Below, piece after piece: positions 1-5,703 of a stretch of 7,426 nucleotides of DNA. The notes under the pieces are model-generated. The model saw nothing but the letters and a program-made list of their open reading frames with translations. It did not search any database and had not been told where the DNA came from. The stretch is from Lachnospiraceae bacterium (GTDB lineage: Bacteria > Bacillota_A > Clostridia > Lachnospirales > Lachnospiraceae), in assembly GCA_017540915.1 (NCBI GenBank), contig JAFYAD010000096.1, forward strand, positions 1 to 7,426. Reading direction: 5' to 3'. Each line of letters begins with the position of its first letter. The stretch's first letter is position 1. A program made the position numbers and the translations under genes.

Positions 1-554
1 CGGTTGTCGTAACCCTGAATTCTTTTGTGACGGATACCAAGGCTGAGTACGAGTTTGTCAGGAAATTCTGCGAGGACAGAGGCTGTGAGTTCGCTCTTTC
101 CGAAGTTTGGGAGAAAGGTGCTGAAGGCGGCGTGGCTCTCGCCGAGAAGGTGCTGGAGACACTGGATACCAGGCAGAGCAACTTCGAGCCTATATACGGA
201 GACGACATGCCTCTGAAGGATAAGATCTCCACCGTGGCAAAGGAGATATACGGAGCAGACGGCGTAAGTTTCGTGCCTGCTGCCGAGAAGATGCTTGAAA
301 AGCTTGAGGGCTTAGGTTTCGGCAATCTCCCCGTATGTATCGCCAAAACCCAGTATTCTCTGTCTGACGATCAGACAAAGCTGGGCCGTCCGCAGGGCTT
401 CACACTGAATGTCCGTGATGTATATGTAAATGCCGGAGCAGGATTTGTGGTAGCTCTGACAGGCACCATCATGACCATGCCCGGTCTTGGCAAGACGCCT
501 GCTGCCTATGGCATCGACGTAGACGACAACGGAAAGATCACGGGACTGTTCTAG
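1..554 (+). CDS. fhs: Formate-tetrahydrofolate ligase, C-terminal part (5' end outside window)
   Basis: The enzyme joins formate to tetrahydrofolate at the cost of ATP, giving 10-formyl-THF. It is cytosolic and belongs to one-carbon metabolism and, in acetogens, the methyl branch of the Wood-Ljungdahl pathway. The reading frame is open from base 3 and gives 183 residues before TAG at 552-554. The full-length family is about 550 residues, so roughly the last third is visible. Recognisable family blocks are the opening [12 protein letters not shown] (usual form VVAIN.F.TDT), the [10 protein letters not shown] segment and the C-terminal [10 protein letters not shown]...[12 protein letters not shown] block. 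The GTG at base 27 is internal and not the start. No frameshift is seen. A hairpin 63 bases after the stop probably ends the transcript. The identity is very secure; only the upstream part is unseen. Confidence 0.96.
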   Translation, partial: VVVTLNSFVTDTKAEYEFVRKFCEDRGCEFALSEVWEKGAEGGVALAEKVLETLDTRQSNFEPIYGDDMPLKDKISTVAKEIYGADGVSFVPAAEKMLEKLEGLGFGNLPVCIAKTQYSLSDDQTKLGRPQGFTLNVRDVYVNAGAGFVVALTGTIMTMPGLGKTPAAYGIDVDDNGKITGLF

Positions 555-616
555 GACGTAAAAGCTGTTTTTCTGTAGATAATAAAGATATTTTTACGTA
601 GAATATAGAATATATT

Positions 617-657
617 TGAGACAGATTGGAAAGGCTTATTCCGATCTGTCTCATTCT
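617..657 (+). terminator. Long hairpin downstream of fhs, probable terminator
   Basis: Bases 617-631 pair with 639-653 over 15 base pairs, with one G-U pair (627/643) and a 7-base loop. The stem reads TGAGACAGATTGGAA on its left arm. It is followed by only a short, mixed TTCTAT stretch rather than a clear T run, so termination efficiency is uncertain. On the minus strand the hairpin is followed by AAATATATTC, which is no better. The position just after fhs and the lack of any gene on the other side favour a terminator. Confidence 0.6.
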
Positions 658-808
658 ATGATGGCTTTCCGTTTGAGGATCATTATGCGGAGATATGGTC
701 ATAAATTCATATTTTTCATTTTTTATATTATATAGGTGAGGCACGAACAGCAGTGTAAATGCATGCGGTCGTGCCGGAGTATAAAAAAGAAAAATATATG
801 CGTATATT

Positions 809-853
809 TTGCGAAAGCCGGATATTTACATTTAATACGGATTTATATATTCT
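809..853 (+). promoter_or_regulatory. Candidate sigma-A promoter(s) for the SPFH gene pair
   Basis: Two overlapping candidates are visible. One is TTGCGA (809-814), a 16-base spacer, then TTTAAT (831-836). The other is TTTACA (825-830), a 17-base spacer, then TATTCT (848-853). Each matches the consensus at 9 of 12 positions. Either would give a 5' leader of about 60-80 bases before the ATG at 923. The region is AT-rich, so chance matches are likely. A weaker third option is TTCATA (706-711), 17 bases, TATATA (729-734). Confidence 0.4.
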
Positions 854-855
854 GT

Positions 856-882
856 CATTGTAAGTTACATAAACATTGTAAC
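856..882 (+). repeat. CATTGTAA direct repeat overlapping a GTTACA/TGTAAC dyad
   Basis: The octamer CATTGTAA occurs at 856-863 and again at 874-881, start to start 18 bases. Overlapping it, GTTACA (864-869) and TGTAAC (877-882) form a perfect 6-base inverted repeat around a 7-base centre. It lies just downstream of the candidate promoters and about 40 bases before the start codon. That is a reasonable place for an operator, but the short AT-rich words could arise by chance. Confidence 0.3.
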
Positions 883-910
883 AGTTCATTTCAGATGAAT
901 GAGTACAGTA

Positions 911-915
911 GGAGG
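911..915 (+). promoter_or_regulatory. Ribosome binding site that fixes the HflK-like start
   Basis: GGAGG lies 7 bases before the ATG at 923. An in-frame ATG at 899 lies upstream of this site and has no such sequence in front of it, so 923 is chosen as the start. Confidence 0.85.
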
Positions 916-922
916 AAAAAAC

Positions 923-1954
923 ATGAGTATGGAGAGAGTAAAGGATGCGGGCCCTGAAAATATCAAAAAGCCCCACATCAGCTTTGCGGTAGTAGCCGCT
1001 GTCATCATTATCCTGGCAGTGGTATTTCTGGCAGGAGGTTGCTTTTATACCATCGATGAAACGCAGTCAGCGGTCATCACAACCTTCGGAAAGGCTTCAG
1101 TGGTGGAGGAGAAAGGTCTTCATATGAAGCTGCCAATAGTCCAGAATCTCAAGAAGGTTGATACTACGGTAAAGGGTATCGAGATCGGATACGGAGAGAA
1201 TACAGACGGATCAACATATGTTGTGGAACACGAGGCAGTCATGATCACAAGCGATTACAACTTTATCGACTGTGATTTCTATGTGAGCTATCAGGTGACA
1301 GATCCCATAAAGTATCTTTACAATTCGGATGAGCCGGATTTAATACTTAAAAACATCGCCATCAGCAGCATACGTTCCACAGTATCTGCTTATACAGTGG
1401 ATACAGTCATCACCACAGGCAAGGCAGAGATCCAGTCCAATGTTAAGTCCATGATAATGGATGAGCTTGAAAAAGAGGACATCGGTCTTACACTGGTTGA
1501 CGCATCCATCCAGGATGTGGAGCCGCCGACAGATGAGGTCATAGAGGCATTCACGGCAGTTGAGACTGCAAAACAGGGAAAAGAGAGTGCCATCAACGAG
1601 GCAAATGCCTACAGGAATGAAAAGCTTCCTGCCGCAGAGGCAGAGGCTGACCGTATCAAGCAGGCAGCAGAAGCAGACAAGACCAGCCGTATAAATGAGG
1701 CAAACGGTCAGGTCGCACGTTTCAATGCAGAGTATGAGGAATACGTAAATTACCCGCTCATCACCAAGAAGAGAATGTTCCTGGAGACAATGGGCGAGGT
1801 TCTGCCGACACTTAAGATCGTGATCGATAACGGCAGCGGAGATATTTCCAAGTATTATCCGATTTACGACGAAACTACCGGAACCGGCTCGAACACAAAT
1901 AACAATACGAGCTCATCGGAGACGGCGGCAGTCATGGATGACGTTGCGGAATAA
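923..1954 (+). CDS. hflK: SPFH/band-7 membrane protein, HflK-like
   Basis: This is a stomatin/prohibitin-type (SPFH) membrane protein of 343 residues. In Proteobacteria HflK pairs with HflC in a large membrane assembly that surrounds and modulates the FtsH protease; the role in Gram-positives is less established. The sequence shows a short basic N-terminus, one membrane helix at about residues 21-42, and an SPFH domain starting at FYTIDETQSAVITTFGK (41-57) and running to about 200. The HflK signature PPTDEVIEAFTAVETAKQGK (201-220) follows, then an Ala/Glu-rich, probably coiled-coil stretch (about 215-275), and a low-complexity Thr/Ser/Asn tail (318-331). The positive N-terminus suggests N-in topology with the SPFH domain outside. 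The HflC-like gene follows after 55 bases with its own ribosome site, so the two form a natural pair. ftsH is not in the window. The SPFH call is very secure; HflK over HflC rests on the post-SPFH signature and the gene order. Confidence 0.88.
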   Translation: MSMERVKDAGPENIKKPHISFAVVAAVIIILAVVFLAGGCFYTIDETQSAVITTFGKASVVEEKGLHMKLPIVQNLKKVDTTVKGIEIGYGENTDGSTYVVEHEAVMITSDYNFIDCDFYVSYQVTDPIKYLYNSDEPDLILKNIAISSIRSTVSAYTVDTVITTGKAEIQSNVKSMIMDELEKEDIGLTLVDASIQDVEPPTDEVIEAFTAVETAKQGKESAINEANAYRNEKLPAAEAEADRIKQAAEADKTSRINEANGQVARFNAEYEEYVNYPLITKKRMFLETMGEVLPTLKIVIDNGSGDISKYYPIYDETTGTGSNTNNNTSSSETAAVMDDVAE

Positions 1955-1998
1955 GCCGGACAGCCGGGGATCATGATGCGTTGATATATATATTTTGC

Positions 1999-2004
1999 GG
2001 AGGA
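1999..2004 (+). promoter_or_regulatory. Ribosome binding site that fixes the HflC-like start
   Basis: GGAGGA lies 5 bases before the ATG at 2010. The frame can be extended upstream to a TTG at 1995, but that codon would put the ribosome site inside the gene, so 2010 is preferred. Confidence 0.85.
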
Positions 2005-2009
2005 ACATT

Positions 2010-3035
2010 ATGGAAACAAATGAAAAGAAAAAAGGAAAGAGTGCTGTATTACCTGTGGTAGCCTTTATCGTAGCAGTGCTCACATTAATCATACTGACCA
2101 ATAGCCTGTACACCACGGCTGAGAATGAATACACAGTGTTAAAACAGTTCGGCCGTATCATAGAGACTAACGATACAGCGGGTCTCAGGGCGAAGATACC
2201 TTTCGTGCAGACCGTGAGCTCGGTTCCGAAGGCTATGCAGATCTATGACCTTCCGGATTCGGAGGCTATCACCAGCGATAAGAAGACCATGATCGTGGAT
2301 GCCTATGTTTTATGGAACATCACCGATGCCAAAAAATACACACAGTCCCTCAACGCCAGCACCACAACCGCGCAGGGACGTATCGATGTCATCGTATATA
2401 ACGCGTTAAAGACCACCATCTCCAGCATGTCGCAGGAAGAGCTCATAGCAAGCCGTGACACAGCCATGGCCATCGTGACTACGGAATCCGGCAGGGATGA
2501 TGTTGAGATCAATGATATCGAGTCACAGGCTACGGATGAGAACGGAGAGGTAATCGAGACAGATAGCGAAACAAAGCCTGAAGTTATCGTGATCTCCGAC
2601 AGACTCTTAAAATGTGTGGGTGACCAGTGCGATCAGTATGGTATCCGCATCAAGGATATCAAGATCAAGGTTTTGGATCTCCCGGATGAGAATAAGGAAG
2701 CTGTTTACAGACGTATGATCACCGAGCGTAATAACATAGCAGCTGCATACAAAGCGCAGGGCGAGTCAGAGGCACAGGTCATCAAAAATACCACCGACGC
2801 TGAAGTTACAGTGATGCTGTCCGAGGCAAAGGCAACGGCGGAAGCCACTGTTGCAGAGGGCGAGGCAGAATACATGAGAATACTGTCAGAAGCCTACAAT
2901 GACGAGGGAAAAGCGGATTTCTACAATTTCAGTCTTGAGCTTGATACGCTGAAGTCTTCGGTTACAAAGGGAAATACGACTCTGTTCATCGATTCAAACA
3001 ACCCTGTTGCCGAGATATTCAACGGGGCACAGTGA
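2010..3035 (+). CDS. hflC: SPFH/band-7 membrane protein, HflC-like
   Basis: This is the presumed partner of the preceding HflK-like protein, 341 residues long. A Lys-rich N-terminus (KKKGK) precedes one membrane helix at about residues 12-33. The SPFH domain begins at LYTTAENEYTVLKQFGRI (33-50). The HflC-type block TSDKKTMIVDAYVLWNITDAKKY (88-110) is clear, as is the VYRRMITERNNIAAAYKAQG segment (232-251). This leads into a Glu/Ala-rich coiled-coil region (about 250-297). Compared with the usual HflC layout there seems to be an acidic, polar insertion at about 160-190, between the early SPFH helix and the ISDRLL...YGIRIKDIKIK strand region; this is judged from memory of the family. The short C-terminal tail lacks the Ser/Thr-rich stretch of its neighbour. 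The operon ends just after it at a strong terminator. Partner and FtsH-modulating role are inferred from family knowledge. Confidence 0.88.
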   Translation: METNEKKKGKSAVLPVVAFIVAVLTLIILTNSLYTTAENEYTVLKQFGRIIETNDTAGLRAKIPFVQTVSSVPKAMQIYDLPDSEAITSDKKTMIVDAYVLWNITDAKKYTQSLNASTTTAQGRIDVIVYNALKTTISSMSQEELIASRDTAMAIVTTESGRDDVEINDIESQATDENGEVIETDSETKPEVIVISDRLLKCVGDQCDQYGIRIKDIKIKVLDLPDENKEAVYRRMITERNNIAAAYKAQGESEAQVIKNTTDAEVTVMLSEAKATAEATVAEGEAEYMRILSEAYNDEGKADFYNFSLELDTLKSSVTKGNTTLFIDSNNPVAEIFNGAQ

Positions 3036-3079
3036 CGAAAACGGGTTGTCTGCAAATGTAATAAACAGCACAATAACTA

Positions 3080-3108
3080 TTGAATAATGTTTACCGGTGC
3101 TGTAAAAT
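3080..3108 (+). promoter_or_regulatory. Candidate sigma-A promoter for the HD/membrane-protein unit
   Basis: TTGAAT (3080-3085) and TAAAAT (3103-3108) are separated by exactly 17 bases. Transcription would start at about 3114-3116, inside the left arm of the upstream gene's terminator hairpin. The new transcript would therefore lack part of that arm and escape termination. The leader to the ATG at 3178 would be about 63 bases. Confidence 0.5.
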
Positions 3109-3149
3109 AGTCCTGTCTTTGGGGATATCCTCAAAAGGCAGGACTTTTT
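3109..3149 (+). terminator. Strong intrinsic terminator of the SPFH operon
   Basis: AGTCCTG (3109-3115) pairs with CAGGACT (3139-3145). The stem continues inward through TCTTT (3116-3120) with AAAGG (3134-3138), then GGGG (3121-3124) with CCTC (3129-3132), past a single bulged A (3133), closing on an ATAT loop. This gives about 16 base pairs including two G-U pairs. The run TTTT follows directly at 3146-3149. It lies 73 bases after the HflC-like stop codon. Confidence 0.85.
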
Positions 3150-3177
3150 GGTTGCAGATTACTACCCCGGTGATAAC

Positions 3178-3663
3178 ATGAAAAAAGTTAAAAAGCTTCC
3201 CACTGAAAAAGAGAGAAAGTTTCGCTGTATCCTGTCCGAGACTGCAAGACAGTCAAGGCTCAGGGAGTGCCGCAATTTCACCCAGCACGGGAGCACTACG
3301 GTTTTGAGGCATTGTCTGCAGGTGGCTTACACGGCATATTATATAGCGGACCGTCTGAATATTAAGGTTAATGAGGACGAGCTGGTGCGCGGCGCACTTC
3401 TGCATGATTATTTTATGTACGACTGGCATGAGAGGAGCTGGGCAAATTCCATACACGGTTTTACTCATCCCAGAAAGGCTCTAAATGAAGCCTGCAAAGA
3501 TCTGGACTTAAGTGACCGGGAAAAGAATATGATATTAAGACACATGTTTCCCCTCACCCCGGTACCGCCGCGATACAGAGAGGGAGTGCTGCTGTGCCTG
3601 TCGGATAAGATATGCGCACAGAGGGAGACTTTTGCGGGGAAGAGATCGAGGACGCGATGTTAG
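3178..3663 (+). CDS. Small HD-domain protein, uncharacterised
   Basis: The gene encodes a 161-residue cytosolic protein of the HD superfamily, metal-binding proteins that are usually phosphohydrolases. The substrate is unknown. Candidate metal ligands are in order: His45 (VLRHCLQVA), the His76-Asp77 doublet (GALLHDYF) and Asp143 (CLSDKICA). Further conserved-looking histidines are His84 (YDWHE), His93 and His97 (IHGFTHP) and His122 (ILRHMFPLTPVPP). The combination LLHDYFMYDWH...HGFTHPRKAL...HMFPLTPVPPRY is typical, from memory, of a Clostridia family found beside PF06541 membrane proteins. The ATG at 3178 is chosen because an in-frame TTG at 3148 lies within the terminator T run; the ribosome site in front of 3178 is weak (GGTGA, 3169-3173). 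The 3' end overlaps the next start as ATGTTAG, which implies translational coupling. The basic C-terminus (KRSRTRC) may just be readout of the overlap. Confidence 0.85.
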   Translation: MKKVKKLPTEKERKFRCILSETARQSRLRECRNFTQHGSTTVLRHCLQVAYTAYYIADRLNIKVNEDELVRGALLHDYFMYDWHERSWANSIHGFTHPRKALNEACKDLDLSDREKNMILRHMFPLTPVPPRYREGVLLCLSDKICAQRETFAGKRSRTRC

Positions 3664-4550
3664 ATAAATTTTGTGTTTTCTCCATACTGATGATGCTGTA
3701 CTGTTTTATAGGATGGGCTTATGAATCCAGTATTTTTTCTCTGTGTGAACAGGGGAAATTCATGAACAGAGGCTATTTTATAGGACCGTACTGCCCCATA
3801 TACGGAGTGGGATTTTTTGCAAGTGAATATCTTATGGGCGGCATAGAGAGCACCTTTAAGCTGGTGATGATATCAGCAATGGTGTGCACTGTGATAGAGT
3901 ATATAACATCCTATGTTCTGGAGAAGATGTTTGATGCAAGGTATTGGGATTATTCCTACTATCCCTTCAATATCAACGGTCGCGTGAGCGTGCCTTCATC
4001 CCTGTTTTTCGGGATTGCCATCACATTTTTCATAAAGGTGGGTCATCCGTTTTTCCTGGGACAGGTTTACAGGATTCCGCCGGATGTAAGGCTGGGACTT
4101 GGCGTACTGTTTTTGGTGATCTTTTTGCTGGATGCGGGCTTTACCTTTATCAGCATGTGCAATCTCAACAGAAAGTGCAGGGAGCTCTACGATGCCTGGG
4201 ACGGGTACGTGGGGGACAAGCTGGACGTTCTCAATGAGAAAAAGGACAAGCTTGAGCGTTTTGTCGTAGTCAGAAAAGGGCAGGAGATCTTAGTCAAAGC
4301 CAAGAACGTCAACAGAAAGTTTTTGGAGATTGAGACAAGATACTTGAGACGCCCGGGATTCAAATCCATAAAATATACGGCATTGATGGATAAGATCAGA
4401 CTCATGTACAAACCCAAGTTCATGAGGGTTGAGGATGAGATCTGGTATCAGGATACCGGTGAGGATGCGGATGCGTCGGATGCACCGGAGACCGGAGCGG
4501 TAGAGAGCATTACGGCCCCGGACGAGGGGAGCAATGTCTCTCCGGCATAA
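3657..4550 (+). CDS. PF06541-family (CmpB-like, 'putative ABC transporter permease') membrane protein
   Basis: This is a 297-residue polytopic membrane protein. The family block FIGWAYESS...GKFMNRGYFIGPYCPIYGVG (17-52) and the later WDYSYYPFNINGRVSVPSSLFFG (97-119) match the PF06541 pattern, annotated as a putative ABC-transporter type IV permease. No ATP-binding subunit or solute-binding protein is nearby, so transport is unproven. Probable helices lie at about 5-22, 41-60, 66-88, 112-130 and 145-168. A charged, probably cytosolic C-terminal region of about 125 residues follows: a Lys/Glu-rich, possibly coiled-coil stretch (about 170-225), a basic segment (about 229-256) and an acidic Asp/Glu/Ala tail (about 258-290). 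The ATG at 3657 is preferred over an in-frame ATG at 3612, because GAGG (3648-3651) sits 5 bases before it and the protein then opens with the first helix. It overlaps the HD gene by 7 bases, so the two products likely work together. Confidence 0.85.
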   Translation: MLDKFCVFSILMMLYCFIGWAYESSIFSLCEQGKFMNRGYFIGPYCPIYGVGFFASEYLMGGIESTFKLVMISAMVCTVIEYITSYVLEKMFDARYWDYSYYPFNINGRVSVPSSLFFGIAITFFIKVGHPFFLGQVYRIPPDVRLGLGVLFLVIFLLDAGFTFISMCNLNRKCRELYDAWDGYVGDKLDVLNEKKDKLERFVVVRKGQEILVKAKNVNRKFLEIETRYLRRPGFKSIKYTALMDKIRLMYKPKFMRVEDEIWYQDTGEDADASDAPETGAVESITAPDEGSNVSPA

Positions 4551-4584
4551 TATGACAAACAGCAGATGATGCTGCAATATAAAA

Positions 4585-4641
4585 AGCGGATTGTACCTTT
4601 TACGGACGATACCGAAACATTCTATTATTGGTGGATCCGCT
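4585..4641 (+). promoter_or_regulatory. Upstream arm that can compete with the 4633-4683 hairpin (possible antiterminator)
   Basis: AGCGGAT (4585-4591) is perfectly complementary to ATCCGCT (4635-4641). The pairing extends past a small internal loop with ACC (4595-4597) to GGT (4630-4632). The arm 4635-4641 is also the left arm of the terminator-like hairpin, so the two structures cannot form together. This is the layout of a transcription attenuator, but no ligand or leader peptide is recognised and the repeat could be coincidental. Confidence 0.35.
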
Positions 4642-4686
4642 GCGCCCTGACGGCTTTTCGGCTGCGTGGGTGTCGGCGGATCTTTT
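4633..4686 (+). terminator. Imperfect long hairpin with short T run after the PF06541 gene
   Basis: GGATCCGC (4633-4640) pairs with GCGGATCT (4676-4683). The stem continues as TG with CG (4641-4642/4674-4675), past a bulged T, then CGCCC with GGGTG (4643-4647/4668-4672). After a small internal loop it is capped by CGGC-TTTTCG-GCTG (4651-4664). Four T residues follow the stem base (4683-4686). It lies about 80 bases after the membrane-protein stop. It may simply end the HD/membrane-protein transcript, or act as a regulated terminator for read-through into panB. Confidence 0.6.
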
Positions 4687-4694
4687 GTGTCATT

Positions 4695-4704
4695 TGCTTA
4701 TAAA
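4695..4704 (+). promoter_or_regulatory. Weak candidate -10 element for the pan operon
   Basis: TATAAA (4699-4704) is preceded by TG at 4695-4696, but no TTGACA-like box stands at the right distance. An alternative is the extended -10 form TGA-TATACA (4764-4772). Neither is convincing, so the promoter of panB is not settled by the sequence. Confidence 0.2.
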
Positions 4705-4717
4705 TTAAAAACCGGAT

Positions 4718-4800
4718 GGCGGGAGTAAGGCAATCTGTTGAGTCAGGTCTTTTGTGAATGATCTGATATACAGGAAAGCCGCCGGAACGGCTTACAGATC
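4718..4800 (+). promoter_or_regulatory. Structured leader of panB with two exclusive folds; candidate pan RNA-like element
   Basis: In fold A, GGCGG (4718-4722) pairs with CCGCC (4779-4783) and encloses TCAGGTC (4743-4749) paired with GATCTGA (4760-4766). In fold B, GATCTG (4760-4765) pairs with CAGATC (4795-4800) and encloses AAGCCG (4776-4781) paired with CGGCTT (4788-4793) around a 6-base loop. The folds share 4760-4765 and 4779-4781 and cannot coexist. Fold B ends one base before the AAAGGAGG ribosome site, so it could influence its access. Pantothenate operons of Firmicutes are known to carry the conserved pan RNA motif in their leaders. I cannot confirm that this is one from memory of its consensus. 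Confidence 0.35.
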
Positions 4801-4801
4801 A

Positions 4802-4809
4802 AAGGAGGT
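4802..4809 (+). promoter_or_regulatory. Near-perfect ribosome binding site of panB
   Basis: AAGGAGGT ends 5 bases before the ATG at 4815 and fixes the start. It is the strongest ribosome site in the window and abuts the leader stem ending at 4800. Confidence 0.88.
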
Positions 4810-4814
4810 AAGAT

Positions 4815-5660
4815 ATGAAGAAAACAGTCAAAACCTTACAGGAAATGAAACAAAACGGTGAGAAGATCGCGCAGATAACCTGCTATGATCATACCACAGC
4901 CTCTATTTTTGAGAAGGCTGGCATTGATATGATCTTAGTCGGTGATTCCCTGGGCATGACCATGCAGGGATATGCGGACACCCTGCCGGTGACCGTGGAT
5001 GAGATGATAGTCTACGGCAGGAGCGTTTGCAGGGCATGCCATGATACTTTTGTGACGGTGGATATGCCCTTCATGAGCTATCAGATATCACCTGCACAGG
5101 CGCTGGAAAACGCAGGCCGCATCATGAAGGAGACGGGAGCGGCTTCCGTAAAGCTTGAGGGCGGAAAGAGCGTATGCCCGCAGATAAAAGCCATAACCGA
5201 AGCAGGAATACCTGTGGTGGCACATATAGGCATGACGCCGCAGTCTGTCAATGCAATGGGCGGATTCAAAGTTCAGGGCAAAGGAGAGGCGAATGCCAGG
5301 AGAGTGTTTGAGGATGCGCTGGCGGTTCAGGAAGCTGGCGCGTTTGCCGTGACATTGGAATGTGTTCCGCCAAGGCTTGCAGCGCTTATCACTGAGAGCC
5401 TCGACATCATCACCATCGGCATCGGTGCAGGTAATGTGTGCGATGGACAGGTTCTGGTATGGCAGGATATGATGGGACTCTTCGAGAAAACTCCGAAATT
5501 CGTCAGGAGATTTGCGGAGATCGGTGAGCAGATGGACGGCGCTGTAAAGGCGTATATGAGCGCGGTTAAGGATTCATCCTTCCCCACAGAGGAATATACA
5601 TTTTCAAAGAGCGACTGCAGCGATGATTTTTACAGATCATTGAAGGCAGAACTTAAATAA
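4815..5660 (+). CDS. panB: 3-methyl-2-oxobutanoate hydroxymethyltransferase (ketopantoate hydroxymethyltransferase)
   Basis: PanB transfers a hydroxymethyl group from 5,10-methylene-THF to 2-oxoisovalerate, giving ketopantoate, the first committed step of pantothenate synthesis. It is a cytosolic (beta/alpha)8-barrel. The 281 residues match the usual length. Expected active-site residues are present: metal ligands Asp44 (LVGDSLGM) and Asp83 (TVDMPFMSY), Lys113 and Glu115 (SVKLEGG), and the catalytic Glu182 (VTLECVP). The family blocks HIGMTPQS (137-144) and GIGAG...CDGQVLVWQDMMGL are also seen; the Asn-Val after GIGAG replaces the more usual Pro-Gly/Ala. It is the first gene of panB-panC-panD-coaBC, and the structured leader in front of it suggests RNA-level control. 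panC follows after 57 bases. Confidence 0.97.
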   Translation: MKKTVKTLQEMKQNGEKIAQITCYDHTTASIFEKAGIDMILVGDSLGMTMQGYADTLPVTVDEMIVYGRSVCRACHDTFVTVDMPFMSYQISPAQALENAGRIMKETGAASVKLEGGKSVCPQIKAITEAGIPVVAHIGMTPQSVNAMGGFKVQGKGEANARRVFEDALAVQEAGAFAVTLECVPPRLAALITESLDIITIGIGAGNVCDGQVLVWQDMMGLFEKTPKFVRRFAEIGEQMDGAVKAYMSAVKDSSFPTEEYTFSKSDCSDDFYRSLKAELK

Positions 5661-5703
5661 GTCCGGACGGGAATACCAGTCGGAAGATTCATATTTTAAC
5701 AGC

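Larger units (their letters stand above)
555..922. other. AT-rich intergenic region, no gene supported
   Basis: This 368-base gap separates fhs from the SPFH gene pair. It holds the fhs hairpin (617-653), a weak inverted repeat GGCACGA (740-746) with TCGTGCC (769-775), candidate promoters near 706-734 and 809-853, and a repeat/dyad at 856-882. Reading frames crossing the region on either strand have no recognisable protein character and no good ribosome binding site, and one of them runs into the next gene. The weak 740-775 stem is followed by A-rich sequence on the + strand and is not a convincing terminator. Confidence 0.7.
4551..4814. other. Structured intergenic region between the PF06541 gene and panB
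   Basis: No protein-coding gene is supported in these 264 bases. The left half holds the three-arm terminator-like region (4585-4686). The right half holds the panB leader with two alternative folds (4718-4800) and the ribosome site. Almost all of the region can be assigned to some stem, which is more structure than is seen in the AT-rich gap before the SPFH genes. Confidence 0.7.

Noticed and set aside
556..599. ACGTAAAA/TTTTACGT inverted repeat after fhs
   Set aside because: The 8-base arms are AT-rich and 28 bases apart with no inner stem; chance is likely, and the hairpin at 617-653 is a better terminator.
740..775. GGCACGA/TCGTGCC stem as a second terminator
   Set aside because: It has only 7 base pairs with a 22-base loop, and the following sequence is A-rich rather than T-rich.
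899..922. Upstream in-frame ATG for the HflK-like protein
   Set aside because: The ribosome site GGAGG lies downstream of this ATG and fits the ATG at 923.
736..957. 73-residue plus-strand frame in the gap before the SPFH genes
   Set aside because: It begins with no ribosome site, is Cys/Lys/His-rich in a way expected of AT-rich noncoding DNA, and runs into the HflK-like gene.
3148..3177. TTG extension of the HD protein
   Set aside because: The codon falls in the T run of the terminator, with no ribosome site; the extra ten residues are not part of the HD fold.
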